Source: Rhizobium hidalgonense
Lineage (GTDB): Bacteria > Pseudomonadota > Alphaproteobacteria > Rhizobiales > Rhizobiaceae
NCBI RefSeq assembly: GCF_002914525.1
Contig: NZ_LODW01000033.1
Span: 161,667 to 225,666 of the forward strand
Direction: 5' to 3'
Length of the DNA: 64,000 nt
Shown: piece after piece, positions 43,325 to 51,679 of the stretch
Numbering within the stretch: the stretch's first letter is position 1
Layout: each line of letters begins with the position of its first letter
Made by a program: the position numbers and the translations under genes
The notes under the pieces: generated by a model
Database searches by the model: none
Told to the model about the DNA's origin: nothing
Seen by the model: the letters and a program-made list of their open reading frames with translations, nothing else

Positions 43325-44806
43325 ATGAGCGAACTCACCAGCCTGACCATTGCCGAAGCCCGCCAGAAGCTGCGCGCCAAGGAAATCACCGCACTCGAAC
43401 TGACCGAAGCCTATATCTCGGCGATCGATGCGGCCAATGGCCGGCTGAATGCCTATATCAAGGTCACGCCGGATCTCGCCCGCCTCATGGCCAAGAATTC
43501 CGACGAGCGCATCGCCGCCGGCAAGGCCGGCGAACTCGAAGGCATTCCGCTCGGCATCAAGGATCTCTTTGCCACCGTCGGCGTGCATACCCAGGCCTGC
43601 AGCCACATTCTCGATGGTTTCGAGCCGCGTTATGAATCGACCGTGACGCAGAACCTCTGGGATGACGGCGCCGTCATGCTCGGCAAGCTTAATATGGACG
43701 AGTTCGCCATGGGCTCTTCCAACGAGACGTCCTATTACGGCCCGGTGATCAATCCCTGGCGTGCGTCAGGCTCCAACCAGCAACTCGTTCCAGGCGGCTC
43801 CTCCGGCGGCTCGGCGGCGGCCGTCGCCGCGCATCTTTGCGCCGGGGCCACTGCCACCGATACCGGCGGCTCGATCCGCCAGCCGGCGGCCTTCACTGGC
43901 ACCGTCGGCATCAAGCCGACCTATGGCCGCTGCTCGCGCTGGGGCACCGTTGCCTTCGCCTCTTCGCTCGACCAGGCAGGACCCATCGCCCGCGACGTGC
44001 GCGATGCCGCGATCCTTTTGAAATCGATGGCAAGTGTCGACGCCAAGGACACGACTTCGGTCGATCTGCCCGTGCCGGATTATGAGGCCGCCCTTGGCCA
44101 ATCGCTGAAGGGCATGAAGATCGGCATTCCAAGCGAATACCGTGTCGATGGCATGCCGGAGGAGATCGAGACCCTTTGGCGCCAGGGCATCGCCTGGCTG
44201 AAGGACGCCGGTGCCGAAATCGTCGACATCTCGCTGCCGCACACGAAATACGCACTTCCGGCCTATTATATCGTCGCTCCGGCCGAGGCATCCTCGAACC
44301 TCGCCCGTTACGACGGCGTGCGCTACGGCCTGCGTGTCGACGGCAAGGACATCGTCGACATGTACGAGAAGACGCGCGCCGCCGGCTTCGGCCAGGAAGT
44401 CAAGCGCCGCATCATGATCGGCACCTATGTGCTGTCGGCCGGTTATTACGATGCCTATTATATTCGCGCCCAGAAGGTCCGCACGCTGATCAAGCGCGAT
44501 TTCGAACTTGCCTTCGATGCCGGTGTCGACGCCATCCTGACGCCGGCGACGCCGTCGTCGGCCTTTGGCGTCGCCGATGAGGACCTCGCTTCCGATCCGG
44601 TGAAGATGTATCTGAACGACATCTTCACGGTGACGGTCAACATGGCGGGCCTGCCGGGCATCGCCGTGCCGGCCGGTCTCGACCAGAAGGGCCTGCCGCT
44701 CGGCCTGCAACTGATCGGCAAGCCCTTCGACGAGGAAACGCTGTTCAAGACCGCTCACGTCATCGAGCAGGCGGCCGGCCGGTTTACGCCGGCCAAGTGG
44801 TGGTAA
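43325..44806 (+). CDS. gatA: Aspartyl/glutamyl-tRNA amidotransferase subunit A
   Basis: GatA is the amidase subunit that releases ammonia from glutamine for transamidation. Ser-cisSer-Lys catalysis is visible: Lys in [11 protein letters not shown], the Gly/Ser-rich loop [14 protein letters not shown], and the Ser in [14 protein letters not shown], followed by [14 protein letters not shown]. 493 residues, normal for the family. It follows gatC; gatB lies 4.9 kb further on. The final codons overlap the possible start of a decayed acetyltransferase. Confidence 0.96.
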   Translation: MSELTSLTIAEARQKLRAKEITALELTEAYISAIDAANGRLNAYIKVTPDLARLMAKNSDERIAAGKAGELEGIPLGIKDLFATVGVHTQACSHILDGFEPRYESTVTQNLWDDGAVMLGKLNMDEFAMGSSNETSYYGPVINPWRASGSNQQLVPGGSSGGSAAAVAAHLCAGATATDTGGSIRQPAAFTGTVGIKPTYGRCSRWGTVAFASSLDQAGPIARDVRDAAILLKSMASVDAKDTTSVDLPVPDYEAALGQSLKGMKIGIPSEYRVDGMPEEIETLWRQGIAWLKDAGAEIVDISLPHTKYALPAYYIVAPAEASSNLARYDGVRYGLRVDGKDIVDMYEKTRAAGFGQEVKRRIMIGTYVLSAGYYDAYYIRAQKVRTLIKRDFELAFDAGVDAILTPATPSSAFGVADEDLASDPVKMYLNDIFTVTVNMAGLPGIAVPAGLDQKGLPLGLQLIGKPFDEETLFKTAHVIEQAAGRFTPAKWW

Positions 44807-45093
44807 CGGATCTTACGATCCTAGAGAGAACGCCCGCCGACCACGAAGCGGTCGGCGCCGTCGGCTTCGCCGCATGGGCAAGGGCGTTGGTCGGGCGCTC
44901 CTGTTATATTTGAACAAATTGATGACAACGGAAGGGCTGGCGACGGCAGCCTCGACACGCATGCTGGAATACCGGCGGATCAGGCTCTACGAACGTTGCG
45001 GATTCACCAGCGTCTTGCGCGGCCGTGAGTTTTCCAAGAGCATGGGCATCGAACGCGAAGGTGCATCTGGAGAAGCGGTTGGCTGACCGATAA
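44800..45093 (+). pseudogene. Decayed GNAT acetyltransferase after gatA
   Basis: Three reading frames each encode part of one GNAT protein. The first, opening with [20 protein letters not shown], then GFAAW, is stopped at 44911. A second frame reads GKGVGRALLLYLNKL, then RIRLYERCGF, the acetyl-CoA loop and C-terminal motif. The tail fits KVHLEKRLADR in another frame, ending at 45091-45093. Within the middle part a third frame reads THAGIPAD where related GNATs have a THARN-like stretch, suggesting paired small frameshifts. The central part of the domain is missing. A 70-codon frame from 44874 survives intact, but lacks half the fold. Confidence 0.72.
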
Positions 45094-45160
45094 CGGGATG
45101 CTGGAGGGAGGATGACAGGAGTGCAGGAGGGCTCACTCCACGAGCGTGACTACCCCCTTT

Positions 45161-45181
45161 TATAATAGGGTTATCACCCTA
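45161..45181 (+). promoter_or_regulatory. TATAAT -10 and inverted repeat upstream of the histidine kinase gene
   Basis: A perfect -10 hexamer TATAAT (45161-45166) overlaps an inverted repeat TAGGGT-TATC-ACCCTA (45166-45181). The spaced -35 position has no good match, so the promoter may need an activator, or the repeat may be an operator placed over the start of transcription. Confidence 0.4.
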
Positions 45182-45253
45182 ATTTCTGTTGTCAAACCCG
45201 CGAAAGCGAGCACACTCGACTGCAACCTTTCTGCCGAAGGGGCCGGCGCAGAG

Positions 45254-46231
45254 ATGATTTTGGAAGACCTTTACCGTCTGCTGAAAAGCGGACATGTGCT
45301 GGCTCAGGGCATCGTCGATACGATGACCCAGCCGACTATCGTCCTCGATCATAATCTCTGCGTGACGACCGCCAACAACGCTTTCGTCCGGACCTTTGAG
45401 GTCGAGCGGGATGATATCCTCGGGCAAAACTTCTTTGATCTCGGTAACGGTCAATGGGACATAGCCGAGCTCCGGCATCTGATCGGGTCGGTTATCCCGA
45501 AAGCCGCCGCCGTCATCGGCTTCGAAGTGGTGCATAATTTTCCAGCGATCGGGCAGCGAACGTTTCTTGTCGATGCGCGCCGTCTGATTCATCCCGACAA
45601 TAACAGCACCAATATCCTTATCCTCTTCGATGATGTCACGGAGCGCCGGCGCCACGACGCCGAGAGGGATTTCATCATTGCGGAAACCCGGCATCGTCTG
45701 AGGAACCTGTTGGCGGTGATACGCGCGATTGCCATGCAGACGGAAACTGAGGATCGCACTGCCACCGAATATCGCGACATCCTGCTCGGGCGGCTCGAAG
45801 TTACGCTTCGCGCGCAGGAACTCGCCGCTACCGGCGAGGCCACCGATTTTGAAGTATTGTTGCGGCAGTCGGTCAGCGAGCCCGGCGCCCAGCGTCTTCA
45901 TTGCGACGGTCCGACGGTGACCCTTGCCAGTTCCAAGGTTCTTGCCATCAGCATGATATTCCACGAACTAGGTACCAACGCGGCGAAGTATGGCGCCTTG
46001 TCCGTTCCCGATGGTGAAATCCATGTGACCTGGGCACTCGAAGCCGGTGCGAGGGACCGGACATATCTTGTCTGCAACTGGCGGGAGAAGAACGGGCTGC
46101 CTGTCACACCGCCAAAGCGCCGCGGTTATGGAACGGAGTTGATCGAGGGCACTTCCGCTCATCTCGGCGGAAAGGTGGAACTTAAATACGATCCGGGTGG
46201 TTTGGCAGCCATGATTAAAATCCCGGTGTGA
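45254..46231 (+). CDS. PAS-domain HWE/HisKA_2-type sensor histidine kinase
   Basis: A soluble sensor kinase of about 325 residues. An N-terminal PAS domain (about residues 15-130, MTQPTIVLDHNLCVTTANNAF... to FDDVTERRRHDAERD) precedes the kinase core. The phospho-acceptor is His147 in ETRHRLRNLLAVIRAIA. The N-box is FHELGTNAAKYGALSVPDG and the WxE motif is CNWREKNG, diagnostic of HWE kinases. No transmembrane helix is present, so it senses a cytoplasmic signal. The start at 45254 is chosen over a longer GTG start at 45146, because the extra 36 residues cross the promoter region. Followed after 6 bases by a response regulator. Confidence 0.85.
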   Translation: MILEDLYRLLKSGHVLAQGIVDTMTQPTIVLDHNLCVTTANNAFVRTFEVERDDILGQNFFDLGNGQWDIAELRHLIGSVIPKAAAVIGFEVVHNFPAIGQRTFLVDARRLIHPDNNSTNILILFDDVTERRRHDAERDFIIAETRHRLRNLLAVIRAIAMQTETEDRTATEYRDILLGRLEVTLRAQELAATGEATDFEVLLRQSVSEPGAQRLHCDGPTVTLASSKVLAISMIFHELGTNAAKYGALSVPDGEIHVTWALEAGARDRTYLVCNWREKNGLPVTPPKRRGYGTELIEGTSAHLGGKVELKYDPGGLAAMIKIPV

Positions 46232-46237
46232 GGACAG

Positions 46238-46621
46238 ATGGACGACCCTGCGGAAATCGATGTTGAAGGCAGGAGATCGGTCCTCGTGGTTGAAGACGAA
46301 CTATTGATTGCAATGGAGCTCAAGGAAGCCTTGATCGCTGGAGGGTTCCGGGTGTTGGGGCCGGCAGCATCGGTCGATCACGCTCTTGATCTGGTCAGCG
46401 AGGAATGCCCTCATGCCGCAGTCTTGGATTTCAATCTCGTTGGCGAAAAAGTCACGCCCGTCGCGCTTCAGTTGAAAGCGTTGGGTGTTCCGTTCGTCCT
46501 TGCCAGCGCGGTGCATCCCGCGGAACTTGCCGTCCACCCGGTGCTTGCCGGTGTCGCCAATATCGGAAAACCGACGGACCTGAAACGGCTTGTCGACGTA
46601 CTGAAGACGTTTCTGACCTGA
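46238..46621 (+). CDS. Single-domain response regulator (first)
   Basis: A 127-residue receiver with no output domain. Acidic residues Glu19-Asp20-Glu21 (VVEDE), the phospho-acceptor Asp64 (VLDFN), Ser90 (ASAVH, where most have Thr) and Lys111 (IGKP) are present. It begins 6 bases after the kinase stop and is likely its partner. Such regulators often act by protein contact or phosphotransfer. No DNA-binding domain is present. Confidence 0.88.
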   Translation: MDDPAEIDVEGRRSVLVVEDELLIAMELKEALIAGGFRVLGPAASVDHALDLVSEECPHAAVLDFNLVGEKVTPVALQLKALGVPFVLASAVHPAELAVHPVLAGVANIGKPTDLKRLVDVLKTFLT

Positions 46622-46693
46622 TCGCTTTCAGCGCTCGCCTCCCGGCAAATCATCCACTACGGTCCGTCACAACGAGAACAGAGGTGCGAGGCT

Positions 46694-47080
46694 TTGGAAA
46701 ATTCCGCCATCGAGCTCTTTGCAGGAAAACGCGTACTGATCGTCGAGGACGAATATTTCCTCGCGGATGAGACCCGGCGGAAGCTTGAGAAAGCCGGTGC
46801 TACCGTGGTCGGCCCTGTCGCCGGCGTGACCGCCGCGCTGGAACTTGTCGAGAATGAAAAGATCGACGCAGCAATCCTCGATGTACACCTGGAGGGCGAA
46901 TTTGTATTTCCGGTCGCCGAGGAGCTTGAACGGCGCAATATTCCTTTTGTATTCGCAACTGCGTTCGACCCGGCGATCATTCCGGTGAAGTTCACAGGCT
47001 TCTCGCTATGCGAGAAGCCGACCGAATTGGGAAAGATCGCGGAAGCTTTGTTCGGCGGGAGGGCCGCGGAATACCATTAA
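46694..47080 (+). CDS. Single-domain response regulator (second)
   Basis: A second stand-alone receiver, 128 residues, sharing the layout of the first one: Glu18-Asp19-Glu20 (IVEDE), Asp63 (AILDVHLEG), Thr in FATAFDP and Lys in CEKP. Start TTG at 46694. It follows the first by 72 bases. The two are paralogous, suggesting duplication followed by divergence, giving a branched phosphorelay with the HWE kinase. Confidence 0.85.
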   Translation: MENSAIELFAGKRVLIVEDEYFLADETRRKLEKAGATVVGPVAGVTAALELVENEKIDAAILDVHLEGEFVFPVAEELERRNIPFVFATAFDPAIIPVKFTGFSLCEKPTELGKIAEALFGGRAAEYH

Positions 47081-47172
47081 GCCGAGTCGCGATTCACCTG
47101 TCGCGCCCAGGTTTTCCATTCCGCGCATGTCGTTGTCGCACATCTGCAGCGCACTTTTTGCGCCACGCTTTG

Positions 47173-47670
47173 TCACTCGGTGTCGAGCGCCTTTGTCAGC
47201 TGATGGCGGGCTCGGTTAACCCGGCTTTTGATTGTCCCGATCGGAACGCCGCACCGGTCCGCCGCGGCCTCGTAGCTGACGCCTTGAAGAAATACCAGGT
47301 CAACGGCCGTTCGATAATTGTCCGGCAAGGCTGAAATCGCCACCTCCAGCTCGTGTCCGCGCACCTCCCAGATTTGCGATGGCGGCGAGGAAGCCCAATC
47401 GGCGGAATCTTCGATCTCACCGACATATTCTCGTTTGGACATTTTGAATTTCGTGCAGAACGTATTGCGCATGATTGTGAACAGCCAGGAGCGCAGCCGC
47501 GTGCCAGGCCGAAAATTCCCGGAGTGCGCGATGGCTTTGGCAATCGTTTCCTGAACAAGGTCGTCGATATCGCTGGTCGAGCTGTGGAAGCGCCTGGCGA
47601 AACATCGGAGAGCAGGCATGTTATCAAGCAGTTCCGCGTCCGTAAAACCGGGTCGATCATGATCTTGCAT
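47173..47670 (-). CDS. ECF-type RNA polymerase sigma factor
   Basis: A 165-residue ECF sigma factor. Region 2 is DIDDLVQETIAKAIAHSGNF...LRSWLFTIMRNTF and region 4 is ALPDNYRTAVDLVFLQGVSYEAAADRCGVPIGTIKSRVNRARHQL. The start at 47670 follows GAGGA; an upstream ATG at 47682 is possible, but the candidate promoter would leave it almost no leader. It lies tail-to-tail with the response regulators. Region 4 resembles EcfG-type general stress sigma factors, but no nepR anti-sigma gene or phyR is present nearby. Group assignment is inferred. Confidence 0.82.
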   Translation of the reverse strand: MQDHDRPGFTDAELLDNMPALRCFARRFHSSTSDIDDLVQETIAKAIAHSGNFRPGTRLRSWLFTIMRNTFCTKFKMSKREYVGEIEDSADWASSPPSQIWEVRGHELEVAISALPDNYRTAVDLVFLQGVSYEAAADRCGVPIGTIKSRVNRARHQLTKALDTE

Positions 47671-47690
47671 TGGCGTCCTCATAACGGGTG

Positions 47691-47715
47691 AACTTCGCCT
47701 CGGTCGTTACGTTCC
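47691..47715 (-). promoter_or_regulatory. GGAAC-N16-AGTT promoter upstream of the ECF sigma gene
   Basis: On the minus strand GGAAC, 16 bases, then AGTT, ending 20 bases before the chosen start codon. EcfG-type general stress promoters in alphaproteobacteria read GGAAC-N16/17-cGTT, so the sigma gene may be autoregulated or controlled by EcfG. Confidence 0.5.
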
Positions 47716-47807
47716 ACGCGGACCGCTGATTCTTATCTAATTCTGCCTACGCCGAGATCGGCGACGATGATATTGCTGTCGAAGGCTTTGCCGGTGGGGA
47801 GGGTATC

Positions 47808-48083
47808 ATGTCGAAACAGGATCTTGCGCGATTGATCGAGGCCGCTGATCGCCTTGCTGCCGGCGGCTTCACCATGGACGCGGATTGGCAGGCAATGCAC
47901 GACATCTGCCAGCGCCACGAAGGCGAACAGCCCTTCGACTGGGGCCATGCGCTCTGCCACCGCATCGAGGGCGACGACTGGAATGCCGATTACTGGTATC
48001 GCCGCGCCGGTAAGAGACGCGGCACGGGCACGATGGCCGAAGAATGGTCGGCGATGCGCATGGAACTCTCTGCAAAGATTTGA
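47808..48083 (+). CDS. Conserved hypothetical protein, 91 residues
   Basis: A soluble protein (MSKQDLARLIEAADRLAAGG), then DADWQAMHDICQRHEGEQPFDWGHALCHRIEGDDWNADYWYRRAG-like sequence rich in Trp, His and Asp. GGGGAGGG ahead of the ATG is a strong ribosome-binding site and codon use is normal, so it is a genuine gene. I do not recognise the family. It converges with the yjhX-like gene; a strong hairpin separates them. The upstream gap is shared with the ECF sigma promoter. Confidence 0.7.
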   Translation: MSKQDLARLIEAADRLAAGGFTMDADWQAMHDICQRHEGEQPFDWGHALCHRIEGDDWNADYWYRRAGKRRGTGTMAEEWSAMRMELSAKI

Positions 48084-48091
48084 GGCGGCAC

Positions 48092-48122
48092 CCTGACCGC
48101 GCCGGTTCGAGGCGCGGTCAGG
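48092..48122. terminator. Perfect 12-bp hairpin between convergent genes
   Basis: CCTGACCGCGCC and GGCGCGGTCAGG form a perfect 12-base-pair stem with a seven-base loop. It sits between two convergent stop codons. There is no T run, so termination would rely on stem stability or Rho. Confidence 0.65.
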
Positions 48123-48133
48123 ACGGATGATAG

Positions 48134-48391
48134 TTACCTGTTGTTCAACTGCGACCTGACCAGTTTCAGCCCTCTTTCGGTGATCCGGTAGGGCTGGCCG
48201 CTGGAGGACTTGATTGCTCTCAGCCGCTTCAGCTTGCGGAAGAGATCGAGGTCGACGCCGGGATAGAGCCAGCCGTCGCGAGTGAAGCAACTCACGTTCT
48301 CGATCTTCCTGTTGTCGTCGCGAGAAATTTCGATGCGGCCGCCTTGGGCCATCAGATGCAGGATGCGCTGCTCCGTGCGGGAAATGTCCAT
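48134..48391 (-). CDS. YjhX/TopAI-family toxin-like protein (UPF0386)
   Basis: An 85-residue protein starting MDISRTEQRILHLMAQGGRI and ending KSSSGQPYRITERGLKLVRSQLNNR. This is colinear with E. coli YjhX (TopAI, also 85 residues), which inhibits DNA topoisomerase I and is neutralised by the GNAT-family protein YjhQ. The central part (CFTRDGWLYPGVDLDLFRKLKRLRAIKS) is also conserved. Start chosen at 48391; the ribosome-binding site is weak. A short leader ORF lies upstream and a GNAT gene is divergent. In Rhizobium it may be a chromosomal regulator rather than an active toxin. Confidence 0.85.
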   Translation of the reverse strand: MDISRTEQRILHLMAQGGRIEISRDDNRKIENVSCFTRDGWLYPGVDLDLFRKLKRLRAIKSSSGQPYRITERGLKLVRSQLNNR

Positions 48392-48696
48392 GTTAAGATC
48401 CGGTATCGCGCCCAGAGGCGCGCGCAAAAACGATCCGGCGCTCTTTCGAACGTCAGGGCTTCGTTTTTCGGGCCCATGCGCGCAAGCGGACTTGCGGGCA
48501 GGGCCTTTACCGGGTCTGTGACAGGCTCAACATAAAACACCTCGATACGTTTTTGTATTCAGCGCGCAAAAGGCGGTCAAGTCGTGCTTGCCGATCAAAC
48601 CGGTCGAAAACCGCAGTTGCCAGCCATCATCCCGCCGCGGGCACTGGTAAATTCCGCGACTCAATGGTCTAGTTGCGGGATAACGCGGAGGTGTCG
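48392..48696. other. Divergent region between the yjhX-like and GNAT genes
   Basis: About 305 bases. On the minus strand, 116 bases before yjhX a nine-codon ORF has a good ribosome-binding site. GC-rich stretches (GCGCGC, CGCCCAGAGGCGCGC) form hairpins between it and yjhX. On the plus side only the GNAT ribosome-binding site GGAGG is recognised. Confidence 0.5.
48507..48533 (-). CDS. Possible leader peptide upstream of the yjhX-like gene
   Basis: An eight-residue ORF (MLSLSQTR and stop) with CGAGG seven bases before the ATG. In E. coli the yjhX homologue topAI is preceded by a translated leader that senses ribosome-targeting antibiotics, so a leader here is of interest. The chance of such a short ORF arising randomly is high; the ribosome-binding site and position are the only support. 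Confidence 0.25.
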   Translation of the reverse strand: MLSLSQTR

Positions 48697-49203
48697 TTGA
48701 TCCACATTCGCAATGCCCGCGACGGCGAAGCGGAGCTGTTGAGCGAAATCGGGCTGAGGGCCTGGCAAAAGGCGATGGCGTCGATCGGCGAATCGGACGC
48801 GATGATCGATGCAGCCCGCAACGCCTTTCGCAACTTCGTGGAAAACGACTGGCTGACCATCACCGTCGTCGAGCAGAACGGCCAGGTCGCAGGCTGGGCG
48901 GCGCGTGAGGGATTGGACGAAACCATCTCGGATTTCTGGATCGATCCCGCCTTCACCCGCCAGGGTCTGGGCTCCGCCCTTCTCGAGCGCATCGAAAAGG
49001 AGATCGCCGACCGAGGCTTCGAGACGGCGGCGATGCAGACCCATTCCGGCAACAACGAAGCGATCGGTTTCTTCCGCAAGCATGGCTACAGCATCCACTG
49101 GCTCTCGGTTGCCTATAACCCGAAGCTCGACCGCGACGTGCCCTCGGTTGGGCTGACGAAGCAGCTCGCCTCGGACGGCCAGGGATACGGGCAGGAATTT
49201 TGA
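48697..49203 (+). CDS. GNAT-family N-acetyltransferase
   Basis: A 168-residue GNAT enzyme. Motif A reads DFWIDPAFTRQGLGSALLERIEKEI, the acetyl-CoA loop Q-G-L-G-S-A, and motif B ends NEAIGFFRKHGYSIHWLSV. The start is TTG at 48697 (MIHIRNARDGEAELL) with GGAGG five bases upstream. Upstream frames lack a site. It is divergent from the YjhX homologue; in E. coli the YjhX antitoxin YjhQ is also a GNAT protein, but they are in the same operon there. The substrate is unknown. Confidence 0.83.
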   Translation: MIHIRNARDGEAELLSEIGLRAWQKAMASIGESDAMIDAARNAFRNFVENDWLTITVVEQNGQVAGWAAREGLDETISDFWIDPAFTRQGLGSALLERIEKEIADRGFETAAMQTHSGNNEAIGFFRKHGYSIHWLSVAYNPKLDRDVPSVGLTKQLASDGQGYGQEF

Positions 49204-49207
49204 CGTT

Positions 49208-49519
49208 TCAAAAATTCTGAAGAAGGCGAGGGGCCCATAGCGGCGCAAAGGCCAGCGCACCCGCCAATGTGCCGTGCAGGATCAGGATCGCTGCCAGGAT
49301 TGACCGGAATGGCTCTTTTCTCGTCTTGTGCCGCAGCAGCTGCTGCGCCGCCACCGCGCCGAGGCTGCCGCCGATCAGCGCGAGGGTAAGCAGAGTACGC
49401 TCGCTGATGCGCCACCCGCCATTGCGCGCCGCCTTCTTGTCGAGAAAATAAATAAAGAAGACGAGGAGGTTCAGCGCCAGAAACAATGCGGCCAATTGGG
49501 TGATATAGATCATCGTCAT
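49208..49519 (-). CDS. DUF1294 small membrane protein
   Basis: A 103-residue membrane protein with four hydrophobic segments. The DUF1294 signature FFIYFLDKKAARNGGWRISERTLLTLALIGGSLGAVAAQ is complete, including the DKxxA and RxxE..L patterns. Several residues after this, HKTRKEPFRSILAAILILH is typical. Function unknown. It converges with the GNAT gene 4 bases away. Confidence 0.88.
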   Translation of the reverse strand: MTMIYITQLAALFLALNLLVFFIYFLDKKAARNGGWRISERTLLTLALIGGSLGAVAAQQLLRHKTRKEPFRSILAAILILHGTLAGALAFAPLWAPRLLQNF

Positions 49520-49666
49520 GCGGCAACTCTATCGTGCCTCGGTTAACCCGCGGCAAATGTCGCCGCCGGGGTCAAACCACGCTGCGCGCTGTGGCGAAAG
49601 CCTTGCACCGGCACGCCATTTCCTTTACCTCACCAATGGAAAAGAACAGCCTGCAAAGAGTATCAG

Positions 49667-51169
49667 ATGACCCTTGTCGACGTCCGCACGCCTGATCCGA
49701 AACGCTTCATCCCCGGCGCCACCGGCGACTGGGAAGTCATCGTCGGCATGGAAGTCCATGCCCAGGTGCTGTCCAATTCGAAGCTCTTCTCCGGCGCATC
49801 GACGGAATTCGGCAAGCCGCAGAATTCGAATGTCTCGCTGGTCGATGCGGCCATGCCCGGAATGCTGCCCGTCATCAACGAGGAATGTGTCAGGCAGGCC
49901 GTGCGCACCGGTCTCGGCCTCAAGGCCCGGATCAACAAGCGCTCGCTCTTCGACCGCAAGAACTATTTCTATCCCGACCTGCCGCAGGGCTATCAGATCT
50001 CGCAGTTCAAGGATCCGATCGTTGGCGAGGGCAAGATCGTCATTTCGCTCGGGCCCGACCGCCAAGGCCAGTTCGAGGATATCGAGATCGGCATCGAGCG
50101 CCTGCACCTGGAGCAGGATGCCGGCAAGTCGCTGCACGACCAGCACGCCACCATGTCCTATGTCGACCTCAACCGTTCGGGCGTGGCGCTGATGGAGATC
50201 GTCTCCAAGCCCGACATGCGCTCGTCCGATGAGGCCAAGGCCTATATGACCAAGCTGCGTTCGATCGTGCGTTATCTCGGCACCTGCGACGGCAACATGG
50301 ACGAAGGCTCGATGCGCGCCGACGTCAACGTCTCCGTCCGCCGCCCGGGCGAAGGTTTCGGCACGCGCTGCGAGATCAAGAATGTCAACTCCATCCGCTT
50401 CATCGGCCAGGCGATCGAATACGAAGCCCGCCGTCAGATCGGCATTCTGGAGGATGGCGGCGCGATCGAGCAGGAGACGCGCCTCTTCGACCCGAACAAG
50501 GGCGAGACGCGTTCGATGCGCTCCAAGGAGGACGCGCACGACTATCGTTATTTCCCCGATCCGGATCTATTGCCGCTCGAATTCGATGATGCCTTCGTCA
50601 CGGCGCTCGCAGCCGATCTGCCGGAACTGCCTGACGACAAGAAGGAGCGCTTCGTGCGCGAACTCGGCCTGTCGATCTACGACGCCTCAGTGCTCGTCTC
50701 CGAAAAGGCGATCGCCGATTATTTCGAGGCGGTAGCTGCCGGCCGTGACGGCAAGATGGCGGCAAACTGGGTGATCAACGACCTGCTCGGCGCGCTGAAC
50801 CGCACCGGCAAGGACATCGAGCAGACGCCGGTCTCGCCGGCCCAGCTCGGCGTCATCATCGATCTCATCAAGGCTGGAACCATTTCCGGCAAGATCGCCA
50901 AGGATCTCTTCGAGATCGTGCTGACCGAAGGCGGCGATCCCGCCGAAATCGTCGAAGCGCGTGGCATGAAGCAGGTGACGGATACCGGCGCGATCGAGAA
51001 GGCCGTGGACGAGATCATTGCCGCCAATCCCGATCAGGTGGAAAAGGTCAAGGCGAAGCCGACCTTGGCGGCATGGTTCGTTGGCCAAGTGATGAAGGCG
51101 ACCGGCGGGAAAGCCAATCCGCAGGCCGTCCAGGCGCTCGTCAAGGCGAAGCTCGGCATCGAGGAATAA
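49667..51169 (+). CDS. gatB: Aspartyl/glutamyl-tRNA amidotransferase subunit B
   Basis: GatB activates the tRNA-bound Glu/Asp by phosphorylation within GatCAB. The 500-residue protein shows [43 protein letters not shown] and [27 protein letters not shown], all hallmark GatB segments, and a C-terminal YqeY-like domain ([36 protein letters not shown]). Start ATG at 49667. It is separated from gatCA by 4.9 kb. A GNAT gene begins 3 bases after its stop. Confidence 0.96.
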   Translation: MTLVDVRTPDPKRFIPGATGDWEVIVGMEVHAQVLSNSKLFSGASTEFGKPQNSNVSLVDAAMPGMLPVINEECVRQAVRTGLGLKARINKRSLFDRKNYFYPDLPQGYQISQFKDPIVGEGKIVISLGPDRQGQFEDIEIGIERLHLEQDAGKSLHDQHATMSYVDLNRSGVALMEIVSKPDMRSSDEAKAYMTKLRSIVRYLGTCDGNMDEGSMRADVNVSVRRPGEGFGTRCEIKNVNSIRFIGQAIEYEARRQIGILEDGGAIEQETRLFDPNKGETRSMRSKEDAHDYRYFPDPDLLPLEFDDAFVTALAADLPELPDDKKERFVRELGLSIYDASVLVSEKAIADYFEAVAAGRDGKMAANWVINDLLGALNRTGKDIEQTPVSPAQLGVIIDLIKAGTISGKIAKDLFEIVLTEGGDPAEIVEARGMKQVTDTGAIEKAVDEIIAANPDQVEKVKAKPTLAAWFVGQVMKATGGKANPQAVQALVKAKLGIEE

Positions 51170-51172
51170 GCG

Positions 51173-51676
51173 GTGTATTTCGTCCGCACCGCCGGTGAGC
51201 GTGATCTGGAGAAGGTCCGCGCCCTGCTGGTGGAGAGCTTTCACGCCACCTATGACGGCCTGCATGGCAAAGCCAAGGTGGACGAGCTGATCGGCCATCT
51301 CTTTACGCCGGCAGCGCTGAAGGCGCGGCTGACGCGAAAGGATGCGGAATTCCTCGTTGCCGACGACGGCCGCAAGATCGGCGGCATGGGGTATGCGGCG
51401 ATGTCGCAGGAACTGACGAAGACGGTTATGCTGCATCTCCTCTATGTCAGCCCGGCGCTACAGCGCCAGGGCATCGGCCGCGATCTCTTCGCCGAGCTCG
51501 AAACCTGCTTTCCGGATGCGGAAATCATGCGCCTCGAAGTCGAGCCGCAGAATGCGGCGGCACTCGCCTTTTATCAGGCCCACGGCTTCACCGAAGTTGG
51601 CCGCAACGAGAATAGTGCACCCGGTCAATCCGGCATCCCCTCGCTCATCTTCGAAAAACCTCTCGAAGGGCATTGA
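51173..51676 (+). CDS. GNAT-family N-acetyltransferase
   Basis: A 167-residue GNAT protein: LLYVSPALQRQGIGRDLFAELETCF (acetyl-CoA loop QxxGIG) and QNAAALAFYQAHGFTEVGRNE (motif B). Start GTG at 51173, three bases after the gatB stop. It is translationally coupled to gatB. A decayed GNAT follows three bases later, so gatB is followed by two GNAT copies. Substrate unknown. Confidence 0.85.
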   Translation: MYFVRTAGERDLEKVRALLVESFHATYDGLHGKAKVDELIGHLFTPAALKARLTRKDAEFLVADDGRKIGGMGYAAMSQELTKTVMLHLLYVSPALQRQGIGRDLFAELETCFPDAEIMRLEVEPQNAAALAFYQAHGFTEVGRNENSAPGQSGIPSLIFEKPLEGH

Positions 51677-51679
51677 GGC

